A stretch of DNA of 64,000 bases. Source: Mikania micrantha. Taxonomy: Eukaryota > Streptophyta > Magnoliopsida > Asterales > Asteraceae. The position numbers were made by a program, and so were the translations under genes. Under the pieces are notes generated by a model. It made no database searches, was not told the DNA's origin, and saw only the letters and a list, made by a program, of their open reading frames with translations. Shown here piece after piece: positions 44,512 to 57,289 of the stretch (position 1 is its first letter; each line of letters begins with the position of its first letter). The stretch spans positions 120,663,027 to 120,727,026 of the forward strand of contig CM018680.1 of assembly GCA_009363875.1 (NCBI GenBank), read 5' to 3'.

Positions 44512-47500
44512 TTATATAAAGTATGATTTTAAATGAATAGCATTCCATGCCCTAGGAATATTTTCACCATCCATAGTGATTAATCTATATGCCCCCTTTC
44601 CAGCTTCGGAATCAATTCTGTAAGGTCCTTCCCATTTTGGGGCTAGCTTTCCATATGTTGGATTAGTGGTATTCTGGAATGCCTTTCTTAAAACTAAGTC
44701 TCCTACTTGGAATCTTCTGATCCTTATATTCTTATTGTAGGATTTAGCTATCTTTTGCTGATAGGCAGCCATTCTAATTTTTGCAATATCCCTAGATTCG
44801 TCAATAGTATCTATATCCTGAGACAGAATTTCGTTATTAGCTTCTATAGTTTGTAAACTTGTTCTTGCAGTAGGGATAATCATCTCAGTTAGGAGTACAA
44901 CTTCTGAACCAAATACTAATGAGAATGGGGTTTGACCAGTCGCATTTTTTGTAGTTGTTCTATCCGCCCATAGGACAAATGGAAGTTCTTCTGCCCATTT
45001 TCCTTTCTTAGATCCCAACTTCTTTTTGAGATTGTTTATGATTATCTTATTACTTGATTCTGCTTGTCCATTAGCTTAAGGATGTACTGGTGTGGAAGTA
45101 ATCATTTTTATCCCCCACGCTTCACAAAAGTTGGTAGTTCTTTTGCCAATGAATTGAGATCCATTATCGCAGGTAATCTCGGCAGGTATCCCGAACCTGG
45201 TCAGGATATTCCTTTTTATGAAGGATATTACTTCCTTTTCTCTAACCTGTACGAAAGCTTCGGCTTCAATCCATTTTGAAAAGTAATCAGTCATGGCGAG
45301 CATGAATACTTTTCCTCCTGGTGCTTTTGGCAGTTTTCCTACTATATCCATTCCCCATTTCATGAATGGCCATGGTGAGACTATTGGATATAGAGGTTCA
45401 GCCGGTTGGTGAAGGATATTGCTGTGTCTTTGACAAGCATCACATCTCTGGGAATAGGATATTGCATCTTTTCTCATAGTAGGCCAAAAATATCCTGTTC
45501 TAAGGATTTTCGAAAGTAATGCTCTGCCCCCAGTGTGATTTCCACAATCTCCTTCATGAATATCCTTAATTACTTCTAAGGTTTCTGGTTTTTCTAAACA
45601 TTTTATGTATGGACCAGCTACCGATTTCCTGTATAGAATATCCCTAATGAGTATATATCTAGATATCCTGATTTTGAAGGCTCTATGGTTTGTTTCTTCA
45701 TCAGGTATTTTTCCTGTTCGAAGATATTCTTTGATGGGTGTAGTCCAGGATATTTCATGTGCATCAATATTTTTCGGTTTAAGGATTTGGTTTGAGTCTT
45801 CTATATCTATCGCTGGATTTAGGATATGCAGGATAGGGATATTGATATCATCACAGATTTTCAGAGATGATGCTAGGTTTGCTAATGCATCTGCTTCATC
45901 GTTCTCTTCTCTAGGGACTTGAGTGATATCAAAAGTATCAAAATATCCCACTATATCCTTAACTATTTCTAAGTATTTTGCCAATTTATCTCCTTTAACC
46001 ATATAGGAACCATTAAATTGGTTAGCTATTAGTAAGGAATCGACAAATACATGGAGGTGTCTTATATTCATATCCCTAGCTAATTGAAGTCCCACTATTA
46101 AGGCTTCATATTCAGCTTTGTTATTGGTTGCTTGAAACTCACAACTGATAGATTGGGGTATTATGTCCCCCTGTGGCGATTTTAGTATTATTCCTAAACC
46201 TGTCCCTCTTACATTCGAGGCTCCATCAGTATGTAGGGTCCATTCACCAGTATCCTCATCTAAGAGTTTAACTTCTGAATCTGCTTCTGGTTGGATATCA
46301 CTACTAAAATCTGCCACAAAGTCTGCAAGTGCTTGAGACTTAATTGCTGTTCTTGGTTCATAGACTAGATCATAAGTGCTAAGTTTTACTGACCATTTGG
46401 CCATCCTTCCTGATAACTCAGGTTTTCTTAACACTGACTTAATCGGATAGTTTGTTTTGATGTGTATGCTATGTGTCTCAAAGTAGTGCCTAAGTTTAGT
46501 TGATGCCATGATCAAAGCTAAGATTAATTTTTCTAGGTGAGAATACCTAGTTTCAGCATCTAATAAGCTCTTACTCACATAGTATACTGGATGTTGGGAT
46601 CCTTGATAATCTTTAACCAACACTGCACTTACAGTAGTTCGGGATACTGCTAAGTATAGTGATAGTGGTTCACCATCTTCTGGTTTCATGAGCAATGGTG
46701 CTGAGGATAAGTATTCTTTTAAATCCTGTAGAGCTTTCTCATGCTCTTCATCCCATTGAAACTTCTTATTCTTTTTCAGGATATCATAGAATCCTTTGAA
46801 TTTCTCAGAAGATCTTGAGATGAATCTATTAAGTGCGGCTATTCTTCCTGTTAACCTTTGCACTTCTTTTACGTTTGTTGGGGACTTGAGGTTTAGGATA
46901 GCTTGTATTTGCTCCGGGCTGGCCTCTATTCCTCTTTTAGTGACCATATATCCCAGGAATTTTCCCGATCTTACTCCAAAATGACACTTAGAAGGATTAA
47001 GTTTCATGTTGTATCGATCCAGGATATCAAATGATTCTTTGAGATCCCGAAGATGATCTTTGGTAATCTTGGATTTGACTACCATATCATCGATATATAC
47101 CTCCATTGTGTCCCCCAGCTTATCCTTGAACATCATATTAACAAGCCTTTGATAAGTGGCTCCTGCGTTCTTTAAGCCGAATGGCATTGCTGTATAGCAA
47201 TATATCCCCGTTGGCGTCATGAAAGCGGTATCTTCTTGGTCTGAAGGCTCCATTTGGATTTGTTGGAATCCTGCCGATGCATCCATGAAAGTTAATATTT
47301 CATGGTCTGCCGTAGCATCTACCATTGAATCTATGTGTGGTAATGGAAAGGGGTCTTTAGGACAAGCTTTGTTTAGATCTGTGTAATCTACACAAACTCT
47401 CCACTTTCCATTCTTCTTTTGAACCACCACTACATTAGCTAGCCACCTTGGAAATTTTACTTCCCTAATCATCTTGGCTTTAAGAAGTTTCTCTACTTCT

Positions 47501-47802
47501 TCTTGGATGATTATATTCCTTTCGGGAGCAAATTTTCTCCTTTTTTGGTGGATAGGCTTGTAGCTTCTATCTATTCCTAACTTATGTGTAATTACGTCTG
47601 AGGATATTCCTGTCATATCCTCATGTTTCCAAGCAAAGGTAGAAATCCTTGATTTCAGAAAAGAAATCAGTTTCTCCTCAATATCTTTGGGGATATTAAT
47701 TCCTATGAGAACTTTGGTCTCGGGATCCTCAGGATTTAGTAATATTTCTTTTACTTCTTTTTCCCGGGATCCCTGATTATCCCCAAGGTTATTCTTTGAT
47801 TG
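44512..47802 (-). pseudogene. Reverse transcriptase, two RNase H domains and integrase of E4
   Basis: Pol segment of E4, one frame with the protease and gag. Counting from the Met at 47616: RT with YIDD at 174-177; a degraded first RNase H (about 310-400); an archaeal-type RNase H with D464, E502, D526, D576 all present; integrase zinc region (H687, H694, C725, C728) and D757, D817. TAA at 45076-45078 cuts the frame shortly before the catalytic Glu, where relatives have a Gln codon (CAA), so one C-to-T change. The same frame resumes (AESSNK, then WAEELPFVLWADRTT, LVLRKAF) to the true stop at about 44512. RT sequence also continues upstream of the Met to the TAG at 47803-47805. Confidence 0.9.
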
Positions 47803-48600
47803 CTATGTTGAAGGTGGTTTCGTCGTCGCCTTCATCGAGGACGAATAACATTCTTTAGCTTCCTGTTGGTCGCTATCAATCTTTACGACTCCCCATGGTG
47901 TTGGTAGTTTGACGCATTGATGATATGTTGAAGGGACTGCCTTCATATCATGTATCCAAGGTCTACCTAATATAATATTATAACAGGATAGAGAGTCTAT
48001 AATACAAAAGCGTTGTATAGAATTTACCCCTTCGATATACACAGGTAATTTAATTTCACCGATGGTAGCTTTAGCTTCTCCACTGAATCCAACTAATACC
48101 AAAGACTTGGTAGTTATCTCTGATTCAGGGATATTCATCCTCTTGAGAGTCTCTAATTGGATGATGTTTACTGAACTGCCTCCATCAATGAGTATCCTGC
48201 GTACATAATGATTAGCAACATATAGAGTGATTACTAACTCGTCGTGGTGAGGATCTATGATGTTTTCCCGGTCTTGTTCTTCGAAGGATATAATAGTATC
48301 CTTGGTTATTGTTGAAGTCTTTGTGGGTCTTTCTCCATTCTCCATCTTAGCCTCTTTAGCATGTCTTCTGGCTGCAGAATAAGAAGTACCACATATGTCA
48401 GATCCACCAGAGATAAAGTTTATTACCTTAGCATCCTTAGGTGGGGATGCAGCTCTCTTTGGGAATCCATCAGGATCCTGTCTTCTTTCCTTCTTTTTAC
48501 CGAGAAGTTCTTTGAGATGGCCTTTGCTAAGCAGATAGCTTATTTTCTTTCTCAAAGCAATGCAATCTTCGGTCACATGTCCAAAATCTTCGTGAAATGC
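47803..48600 (-). pseudogene. Zinc knuckle remnant and protease of E4
   Basis: Begins after TGA at 48601-48603, with FHEDFGHVTEDC, the remainder of the Tat-type knuckle whose first Cys falls at the stop. Protease active site DGGSS with surrounding ILIDGGSSVNII, and later GFSGEAKATIGEI and the ILGRPWIHDM end, all typical of Tat and Athila proteases, which use DGG or DTG variants. Ends at TAG 47803-47805; the same frame continues into RT, so this stop is probably a mutated Gln codon. Confidence 0.85.
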
Positions 48601-48603
48601 TCA

Positions 48604-50088
48604 CCATTTGGACTTGTCCTTTGCGGCGAACCTTTTATCCTTAGGGGGTCATCTAGCCTTTTCACCTAGATCCTGCATAGCACACATTAGTTCAGGGATA
48701 TCTACAGAAAAACAGTACTCAGATATCCTGGGATAATCTTCATCATCCTCGTCATCATCTACAGAGTTGATTTTATGGTTGTCAGACTTGTAATATGGCT
48801 TGGATTTGAACGACTTGTTGGTGGGCAAATCGAACTTCCTTTTGCCTTGATCATTGGGAGGAGTCATGGTAATCCTTTTCTGGATTTCTTTATCATCTTC
48901 CAATCTTATGAATCTCAGTGCGCGATTCTGGACTTCGTCCATATTCCTGCAAGGATTCATAACCAAATTATCATAAAAAGGTGAGTTTTTCAGTAATCCC
49001 ATCTTGAAGGCTTGGACTGCCGTAGTGATATCAAGATTAGGGATATCCAAGGATTCTCTGCCAAACTTGTTGACATAGCTCCTTAGATTTTCATCCGATC
49101 CTTGGGTTATCCTGTAAAGATCACTGGTTAATCTTTCAAATGTCCTGCTACACGAAAATTGACTGTTAAATAAATTAATCAAATGAGCAAAAGAAGTAAT
49201 TGAATAAGGAGGAACGTTGAGTAGCCATTTTAAGGCTGCTCCTGTTAACGTTGAACCGAATCCCTTGCATAAGCAAGCTTCTTTCAAATGTGGAGGAATA
49301 GGATTAGTCTCCATTCTTTCTCTATACTGGGCTACATGTTCTTCTGGATCAGTTGTTCCATCGTATAGTTTCATGGTCGGAGTTTGAAATCTTTTCGGGA
49401 TCTCAGCATCACATATAGGTGGAGCGAATCTGGATATCCTGTGAGTAGTTGCTGGTACTTCCGGGATAGGCTTGACTATTCCTGGTACAGTAGAGATCAT
49501 ATCCCGAAGTTTCTGGATCTCCTTGGCTACTTGAGGAGATATTCCTGAATCCTGCGAAGATCCAAGGTCAGTAGTTTCAAATGGAGAATAATTATAAGTG
49601 TTATCGGTATATGGCGTAGGGAGTGATGTTCTAGGGATAAGGATATCATCCCGAGATATCCCCAGGTTTTGGGATCCTGAAGAAGTTCCGATACTGGTCT
49701 GCATAGGGATAAAGTCTCCAGAGTGGTTTCCGGATATCCCTGATGTTCCAAAATCAAGGATCCTTGGAGCTATTGGAGTAGTAGCTTCTGGCTGTTTGTT
49801 CTTTTCAGCCTTTAAGTTCCCCATTTCTCTGAGAAGTCGTTGGTTCATCCGTTGCTGATCCATCATTTGTTGTTGTACCTGCTGAAACATACTCAAGATA
49901 TCATTGTTAGAGATAAGTATAGGAGCAGAAGTGGTCATCTTTGTAGATGGAGCACTATCAGCAATGAAAGTAGTCTTCTTTCCAGAATTGTTTGGTTTCT
50001 TCGTGAAAACAGGGATCTGCGAAGAAACATTAGTAGTAGTAGCAGAGATAATAGGTAATGAAGAAGTAGATCTCGATTGTGAAGCCAT
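48604..50088 (-). pseudogene. gag of E4
   Basis: Start most likely the Met at 50088 (MASQSRSTSS); an open stretch upstream to 50145 includes the leader. Ser/Thr-rich N-terminus, then the capsid core (PKRFQTPTMKLYDGTTDPEEHV, GAALKWLLNVPP, RTFERLTSDLY) typical of retrotransposon gag. TGA at 48649-48651 interrupts it just before the zinc knuckle; the frame then continues to a second TGA at 48601-48603. Confidence 0.88.
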
Positions 50089-50152
50089 TTTTTGATATAT
50101 TCTTCTAGATAACGCCTTTAAACAAGGTTTAATTATAAAAAACACAAGTTTG

Positions 50153-50172
50153 CCCCACGGTGGGCGCCAAAT
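50153..50172 (-). promoter_or_regulatory. Primer binding site of E4
   Basis: Read on the minus strand: atttggcgcccaccgtgggg, the primer-site sequence usual in Tat elements, directly after the 5' LTR. Confidence 0.85.
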
Positions 50173-50870
50173 TGTTTCGGGTAAAAATTAACAAGATTAA
50201 CCTTTAGCAAAACCGAATTAGAAAAGTGGGGTATTGTGTGTAACAAACAAATATGTTGAATATACTGAGGATATGTTCAGGATATCCCTGAATATCCCTG
50301 AGGATATTTGAATATACCAAACAGAAAAATAGCAATACACACGAGATTTATACGAGGAAAAGCCCTTAATCCCTTAGGATTGCCGGCATAAAACCTCGGG
50401 AGGTGACAATCGTCACTCTGCCTAGTATTATTAATAATCAAATCAAGATAATACAATAGAAAGAGCACAATGTAATCGATACTATAATGCTAAATTAGTG
50501 AATGTTGTGTGTTCGTTCGATCGCCAGTGTCCTATATGTATTCATTGCCTCAATATTTATACTACAAATCTATAAAAGACGTTTAGTAACGTTCACAAGT
50601 CAGTTCCTATTATTCCGGCACGTTTTCATCATGGAAGACCTCTTCAAATCAGCCACTTCCCATTTTCTTCATAGTGGTCAAAGCTATTTGCATCACGTTT
50701 CCTTAATAATAGGAGCAGTCAATATTCAACCTGAAATTTCCTGAAATCTCGCAATAAAGATTAAATAACAGAGATAATTGTTGGTAATATTCATATTCTG
50801 AAAATATCACTGATCCCGAAATATCCTGGATCCTGAAATATCCTGAATGAGGATATTTTGGCGCCTAACA
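50173..50870 (-). repeat. 5' LTR of E4 (698 bp)
   Basis: Same ends as the other LTR. Differs by about 8 substitutions, one A and one 17 bp unit. Rich in the 'gaatatcc'/'ggatattc' motif. Confidence 0.94.
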
Positions 50871-50875
50871 AGAAC

Positions 50876-51181
50876 TTCTGGGAGTCCAAGTCTAAATTAT
50901 CAAAACGTCACTACATGAATCAAACACATATGTACTAATTTTACTATGCTTCGCAATTAATATATATATATATATATATATAATTACTATTCATTTGTAT
51001 TAATTTTAACATATATATATATATATATATTCAATTTAATATATATATTCACACACTTGCTATACAATTTTACTATTTAATATAATCTATATATAAAAGT
51101 ATTTACTATTTGTTTTTACTATTTAATAATATATATATATATATATTTACTATTCATTTTAATGGATTTTAATGTATATAA
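50876..51181. repeat. AT-rich flank of E4 with (TA)n tracts
   Basis: May contain the continuation of Helitron copy A. (TA)n runs at about 50960-50982, 51012-51030 and 51128-51145. No gene. Confidence 0.5.
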
Positions 51182-51435
51182 CTAGGTTTTTCCCCACCGC
51201 ACGTTTCGGCGGGTTATTGTAGTGCAATCCTGATATTGTGTATTATAAATCTTTCGGATAAACATAAGTTACATAGCAAAATCAAATCTTTCATCACAAA
51301 CTCTATACTAATTTCTCATTAAAACATAAAATCATACAAAATCTATACAAATATGTTACGAAAAATAGAAAATATTACTCACAAAGTTCTTCTCACCGGT
51401 AACCAATTGATTGAATTAAAAAAACCTAAATTTAT
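51182..51435 (-). mobile_element. Helitron 3' portion (copy B)
   Basis: CTAG at 51182-51185 next to an A (so CTAG/T on the minus strand), with a degraded hairpin (ccgccgaaacgtgcgg). Similarity to copy A (40155-40500) is clear over about 250 bp. The 5' end was not found. Confidence 0.6.
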
Positions 51436-51562
51436 AAGCAAAAATTGATTTTCTATCAAAACAAATAAATCATTGTTACTTATTCCGAACACCGCCGAAC
51501 CTAGAAAGAACCACGCTTTTTTACTATATGTATATGTATATGTATAGTATTCATACTATTTA

Positions 51563-51594
<32 letters not shown>

Positions 51595-52060
51595 ATATAT
51601 ATTTACTATTTGAATATAATATAAATATTTACACTATTCACTTTGGTTACATTTTAATATATATATTAATAATGACTCTAAACAATAAAATATTAAAAAT
51701 ATAAATATTTTATTTTAATAATTTATTTAAACTTAATAAATCATAAAAATAAGCATAAATATATGATATAATATCTTAAAATAGAATTATATAATAACGA
51801 AAAATTTTATTATTTGTTATTTATAATGTTAACTAACTTTTTATGTCTTATTTCATTGACTGATATCTTTCAACAAACAAATCTTCAAAGAAAACACTAA
51901 TATAAAAGATGTTAGATTTATTGAACATACCTAATATATGAGGTTATTAACATGGTGTTGGATAATATAAATAAGTAGTCGAATAGGTTGATTGATTACT
52001 ATTATTATTTCTATTAAAAAGCATGGAGGGTGATTGTTAATTTTTGATTGTTTTAAATGG
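51436..52060. other. AT-rich intergenic region
   Basis: (TA)n(TG)n microsatellite at about 51563-51604. No gene or clear element seen. Confidence 0.5.
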
Positions 52061-52437
52061 ATCAAAATGGGTCGAACCAACTCTAATAGGCGAAAGTTAT
52101 CCAAATTTTGGTTTAAAACTTTAAATGGCTAAAATGACCTAAATCCGCTTTATAGTTTATTAGTTTAAATTAGTTAAAATGACTTAACCTCACATTAAAA
52201 AAAATTAAAATATTTAAGTCTTAGTTTAACAAGTTCAAAATGCCCCGAACCCCCTTAAATAGATTAGAATAGGTTTTAGTGTAAATGATTTAAAATAATC
52301 TGAACCATTTTTAATGTGGTTAAAATATTCATGTTTTAATTTAAATATGTCAAAATGATACAAATTCAATTTAATAAAGCTAAAATGTCTAAATCGTGGT
52401 TGAAATTGGTCAAAATGACCCGGACCAACTTTAATAG
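52060..52437. repeat. Degenerate tandem array, left part
   Basis: Diverged units of about 60 bp around 'gttaaaatattcaagttttaatttaaat' and 'gtcaaaatgaccc'. It resumes at 54882-55320 after a nested SINE and LTR insertion. Small frames on either strand follow the repeat and are unsupported. Confidence 0.65.
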
Positions 52438-52448
52438 AGTTAAAGTTT

Positions 52449-54870
52449 TTTTTTTTTGAACGGCTAACCTTATTCTTCACCTAAAGTACATCATTATTAC
52501 GCCTTTGCATGGGATTGAACCCATGACCCTGGGATGTCACACCCCACCTCTCGTCACCTGAGATGATGTCATTCGTCGTTCTGAGAAGGTTGCGGAAGCA
52601 TAGTGGTGATGTCTCAGAGTTGAGGGGTGACTTACTTGATCCGGTATCACAACACACAGATTAACTTAAAATAAATACATTACAAATGTTTCATAATCAC
52701 AACCAAACTTATAGTTTACAGCTGAGTTTATTACATCATTTAATTTATTTAATTACAGGTGTTTGAAAGTGCAGCCTCACCGTTGGTCACTGTCTCCCTG
52801 CAAAATGTTTAGGTTTGAAAGATCAGCACAAAGCTGGTGAGATTGTAATGTTCAAGTTCAACAATATGATATGATATATAAGTTCTCAAAATGTTCAGTT
52901 CAAGATAACCATGGGACCCGTATCTAGTTCCTTTCTAACTACTCCGTTCTCGTTCTATAAGATACTACCTGTCAGTAACATCTTAATGCCTCATTGGCTT
53001 AATGTCTATCACAACATTAAGAAGTTCTAAAAACAGGTAACGAACATTCACAGCAAGGGGAGTTGCAAACTCCTAGCAAATAGGTTGTCAGCCGATAGTA
53101 CTATCATTGTTCCCTGTTCGGCCCCACGTGGGTTCACTAGATACAGTTCAGGAATGAGGGCTTTTAAGTTATGTGATAGAGTTCTGTTTTACAGGCAAAA
53201 TCCCATGAAACCCACAAGTTCTCAACAAAATCACATGAAATCACGTAGATAACAGTGACACATATCATATAGTTTGAAAAGTTCCACAGAGCTACCCCGA
53301 TATTTGTAAAATTATTAAAAAGAAAATGGGTTGTATGAAACTCACCTGATATCTCACTGGTAGCAGAATATCACACAAACTGGTAATAATAGGATGATTC
53401 TGCATTAATTTATGTTTAATTAGTTATTTATGTTTTAACTTACTGATCAGATCTTTCTGAACGTTCAATGTCAAAGACATTGCCTTGACATAGTGTTATA
53501 TCATACAATGTATGATAATGTAGGAATCTATACTGATTCAGGTTCCTAATACAAGGTTGATGACACGTTAGATTGATCAGAATAATCTCAGATTAACCAA
53601 ATAGTTAATGTTGTTGATTATGATGCTAAACCAGTTTCTAGATGAATTTATGGCTTAAGAATGATCAATCATTGTTATTGAATACCCAAGTATCATGAAA
53701 TATCACAATGTGACATTATAATAGGTTTAATAACCATGTTTAACATACTAATCTGACTGTTATCATAAACATCAGATAATCGTTCCAATGAGTATGTTAA
53801 TGATTGTGATTAGTTTGAAACACTTGGATTTAACCTTGCATTTCAAAGATTAATCAAACTAATCACTTACATTGTCACAATCAAATGGTTTAAACCATTA
53901 TAATCATAGTTATGATTTCATGCAAACTGGCCATTACAACGGATCAAAACAAGGATTTACCCGTTAAAACATCAAGTTCTTCAGTTCTAATCATTCCTAG
54001 CCATCATCTAGGCAATAATCAACAATCCTAACTATATCATTACGTTCAAAAACAAGATCTAATCAACCATTATCAAGCTAGAAGGTTAAAATGAACCGTT
54101 ACCTAATCAAACGGATTTCTAAGTGTTGAACAACGATCAGAACTTGTAAACACGATCCTTGGTGCGATCAGTGGGTTTAGAGGGCTTCAAAATAAAGTTT
54201 TGATGGTCAAAATATGTTTTTTTCGTCTGATAGAAGCTAGAACTCGAGAACCATCGAAATGAAGGGAAATATGAAGTTAAACTGGCGTGGCCGCTTGGTC
54301 TGAGGCGTAGCGCGTGAGAAACTCTCATCCCAGATATTTTTCTTGGTCCGCGCGTACTGCCTAGCGTGGATGTCTGGCGCTAGGCGTACCGCGAGGCCCC
54401 TTTGACTTTGACATTTTTGTGATTTTCTTCGTTTTTCGATTCCGGACAATCCAGAACTCCGTTTCGCGCACGGTTTTCGCCTATGTTCACCATTTCTCGC
54501 ATACTATCAACTTGTAATAATTACAATGGCTAAATCAACGTGAATTTCAAGCACGACCAAATGTGCTCACATCATTGATGACGTAATTCTCAAATGTAAT
54601 TGTCACATGAGAGGCCCTAGGGAAGGGCAAACCCGACCTCCGTCCATGGCCCATTTTTTACAAGGGCACAAAAATTTTAAAAATCATTTTTAAATTATAT
54701 ATGTTTACTTATATCTACGAATACAAAACCGGAAAAACACAAATTTATAATCGTCAGGGGCCTTTTTTTCTCATTACGTCCGGGGCAATTGAATCCTCAG
54801 GACCGCTCCTGCATGACATCTCATTCTAAGAGGCAAACCTGTACCAAGTGAGCTATTCCCAAATTGACAT
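52449..54870 (-). mobile_element. SINE interrupted by a solo LTR
   Basis: Minus-strand SINE whose A-tail is the T run at 52449-52457. Flanking duplication agttaaagttt at 52438-52448 and 54871-54881 (the host array has similar text, so this is less certain). Minus-strand box A-like tagctcacttgg (about 54849-54860) and box B-like gggttcaatcccatg (about 52510-52525) lie on opposite sides of the LTR insertion, so both parts belong to one SINE. Shares the end gccgttcaaaaaa with the SINE at 61766. The segment 54608-54815 between LTR and SINE head is not SINE-like and may be a further insertion. Confidence 0.7.
52535..54607 (-). mobile_element. Solo LTR of a chromovirus-like element
   Basis: Plus-strand ends tgtcacacccc and aattgtcaca: read on the minus strand it begins tgtgacaatt and ends ggggtgtgaca, as in the Tekay-type LTRs here. 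Flanks tggga (52530-52534) and tgaga (54608-54612) match 4 of 5, an aged duplication. No internal coding region, so it arose by recombination between LTRs. About 2.07 kb. Short frames within are unsupported. Confidence 0.82.
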
Positions 54871-54881
54871 AGTTAAAGTTT

Positions 54882-55320
54882 ATTAATATCAGTTTAAATA
54901 TGTCAAATTGACATGCAACCACTTTAATTAATAAGATTAAAATATCAAAGGTTTAGTTTAAATTTATCAAAATGAGTTAAAATATTTAAATTTAGTTAAA
55001 CAAGTTAAAATGATTGAAATTTACTTTAGTAAATTTAAAATATCCAAGTTTTAATTTACATGAGTTAAAATAATACGAACTTATTTTATTATGGTTCAAA
55101 TATCTCAGTGTTATTTAAATACATCAAAATAAGACGAACCCACTTTAATAAGTTAAAATATTGAAGTTTTAATTTAAATGAAAGAAAATGACACGAACTC
55201 ATATTAGTAAGGTAAAAACATCCCACATTTAGTTTAAATGAGTTAAAATAATCTGAATTTATTTGAATGAAGTTCAATATTTAATTTTTAGTTTAAATAA
55301 GAAAAATGCAAACCCACTTT
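54882..55320. repeat. Degenerate tandem array, right part
   Basis: Continuation of the 52060-52437 array with the same 'gttaaaat...ttagtttaaat' units, about seven copies. Confidence 0.65.
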
Positions 55321-55451
55321 AACAAGATGCCTATATTAAATCTCTTTATCAATTGTGTTTATATATTATTACAATTGTCGGAAATAATGTAAGTTAATTG
55401 ATTTTTGGAAGTTACAATTGTTAATTACTTTTTCTTAAACATGTATAAAGC

Positions 55452-56017
55452 TAGGGCTGTAAACGAACCAAACGAACACGAATGAGCCCTTATTCGTGTT
55501 CGTTCGTTTAACTTTTAACTTGTTCACGAACGGTTCACGAACGCTAACCGAACGAAAATTCCTGTTTGTGTTCGTTCATTAAGGAATTTAGCTTGTTCAC
55601 GAACGGTTTACGAACGCTAACGAACACATATTATTTAAACAATAAAAATCAACATTCTTAATATCAAACATTGGAGATAATCGTTCATAAATATATAAAT
55701 TAAAATATTATAGTATTAAACTAAAAATAATTTAAATATTATGGTATTAAACTAAAAATAAAAAGTTAAAAATATCCAACACAATTAATGAATAAATATA
55801 ATAAATGAACTTAACCGAACATAAACGAACGTAAACGAACATGTTACCGAACATTCACGAACACAAATGAAAAAACACGGCATCTGTTCATGTTCGCTCG
55901 TTTAACTAAACGAACGGAATTTCTTGTTCGTGTTCGTTCATTTATTAAACGAACGAACATAAAGAACTTCCCGCCGCGTGAACGGTTCGCTGAACGTTTG
56001 GCTCGTTTACAGCCCTA
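55452..56017. mobile_element. hAT-type MITE (566 bp)
   Basis: Terminal inverted repeats tagggctgtaaacga and tcgtttacagccct plus a. Flanks tataaagc (55444-55451) and tatacagc (56018-56025) match 7 of 8. Both ends carry many 'cgaacgaacac'/'gttcgttcgt' subterminal repeats. Middle AT-rich, no transposase. The tagggctgtaaacga end is a common plant hAT terminus. Confidence 0.93.
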
Positions 56018-56025
56018 TATACAGC

Positions 56026-57289
56026 TGATATGTTGTCAAGTGTTAGTAAATATGTTAAATGTTAGAAAAAATTAAGAGAGAGTGGCAGCATAACAAATTA
56101 AAAAGAAATACATAATTATATGAAGCTTAATGTGTGTGTGTATGTATAAACCAGCAAACATTTTCTGACTTAAAAACGAAGGAATTATACCCCGCCTGTT
56201 AATTAATATATTAACAATTGTGATTTAGTGATTTAGTGATTTTGTGCATGGTTGTGTTTGTAATTGGTGGATCATGGATGTATGTGTATGGAGTAATTCT
56301 GAGCCTTTAGCATTGAACATGCATGCATCGATAATTAAATTTCTTCACAAATTAACGATACATATTTTAGTGGTCAATCACATCCCTGAATTTAAGCTAG
56401 TAATTAATTATAACAATTACGTATATCCTCATGTGAACTTCATAAATTACATATATATTTGATTTAAAAAAAATTGATTACATATATGTGTTAAGCAGCA
56501 ATTTATACTTTTGATATTTTTCTTTCTAACTTGATTTAGACTTTGTGTGTTTTTGGTAGTCATGCGCGCGTTTACAGAAAGAAAGAAGCTTATGGCATCA
56601 TAAAGAATTGAATTTATAACTTAAATCATTGTAAAGATTCAAGATCTTGAAAATTTTGTGGCTACCAGTTAATTTATCTTCTGAAAAGACAAAGGTCTGT
56701 TAATTCTTTCATTTTAATTTTAGCATGTGCTGGTTACATACCCTATCTCTAGACAATAATTTTTTTGTTGCAGCATGTTACTGAACACAAGGACATGAAT
56801 TTACACGAAGATGATTCGGATGAAGGCGGAGAATGAGCACGAGGACATGAATTTACACAACGATGATTCGGATGAAGGCAACGAATGATTACAATTATTT
56901 GGTTTATGTACTCGTGGGTTTATGTACTCTTGGATATCTTAAACTAGATAAAACTATGTATTATTTGGTTTATGTGTTTTGTAAAGAAGAATTGAATGTT
57001 TAATTTGGTTTTTGAATGATTTGAATGCAATTTATAATTTCTGCAATTTTAGGTGGTGCACGTGCAAAACCAGAAAACGCTGATTTTAAATCAAGATCTA
57101 AAAAATGGGGTTTTACCTTTAGTGGCGACAATGGGTCTTTAAATTACATATATCACATTATCCAAAAAAACAAAATTATAAAAGGAAGGAGCATATGTAA
57201 TTTTATTTTTAATTGATTATATATGTAATTATAGTTGTAAATAGGTATATGTTTAACTATTACTGATTACTTAAAGACATATGAGACGT
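56026..57289. other. Intergenic region with a 52 bp repeat and a possible CACTA remnant
   Basis: At 56783-56890 a 52 bp unit is present twice (ggacatgaatttacacra, then gatgattcggatgaaggc), after a possible acceptor (ttgttgcag, 56773). It could be the acidic C-terminal exon of a transposase, but that is weak. At 57055-57140 the text 'tttagtggcgacaatgggtc' resembles CACTA subterminal repeats. No intact gene. Confidence 0.35.

Larger units (their letters stand above)
40515..50870 (-). mobile_element. Complete Tat-lineage Ty3/gypsy element (E4) with antisense ORF
   Basis: 10.36 kb, flanked by a perfect 5 bp duplication agaac (40510-40514, 50871-50875). LTRs 40515-41230 and 50173-50870. In element orientation: 5' LTR, primer site, gag, protease, reverse transcriptase, RNase H, a second archaeal-type RNase H, integrase, a long 3' region with a minisatellite, an antisense ORF, purine tract, 3' LTR. 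The second RNase H and the antisense ORF are marks of the Tat lineage (Retand-like). LTRs differ by about 8 substitutions, a 1 bp indel and one 17 bp repeat unit. Gag-pol is broken by four stops. Confidence 0.95.
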
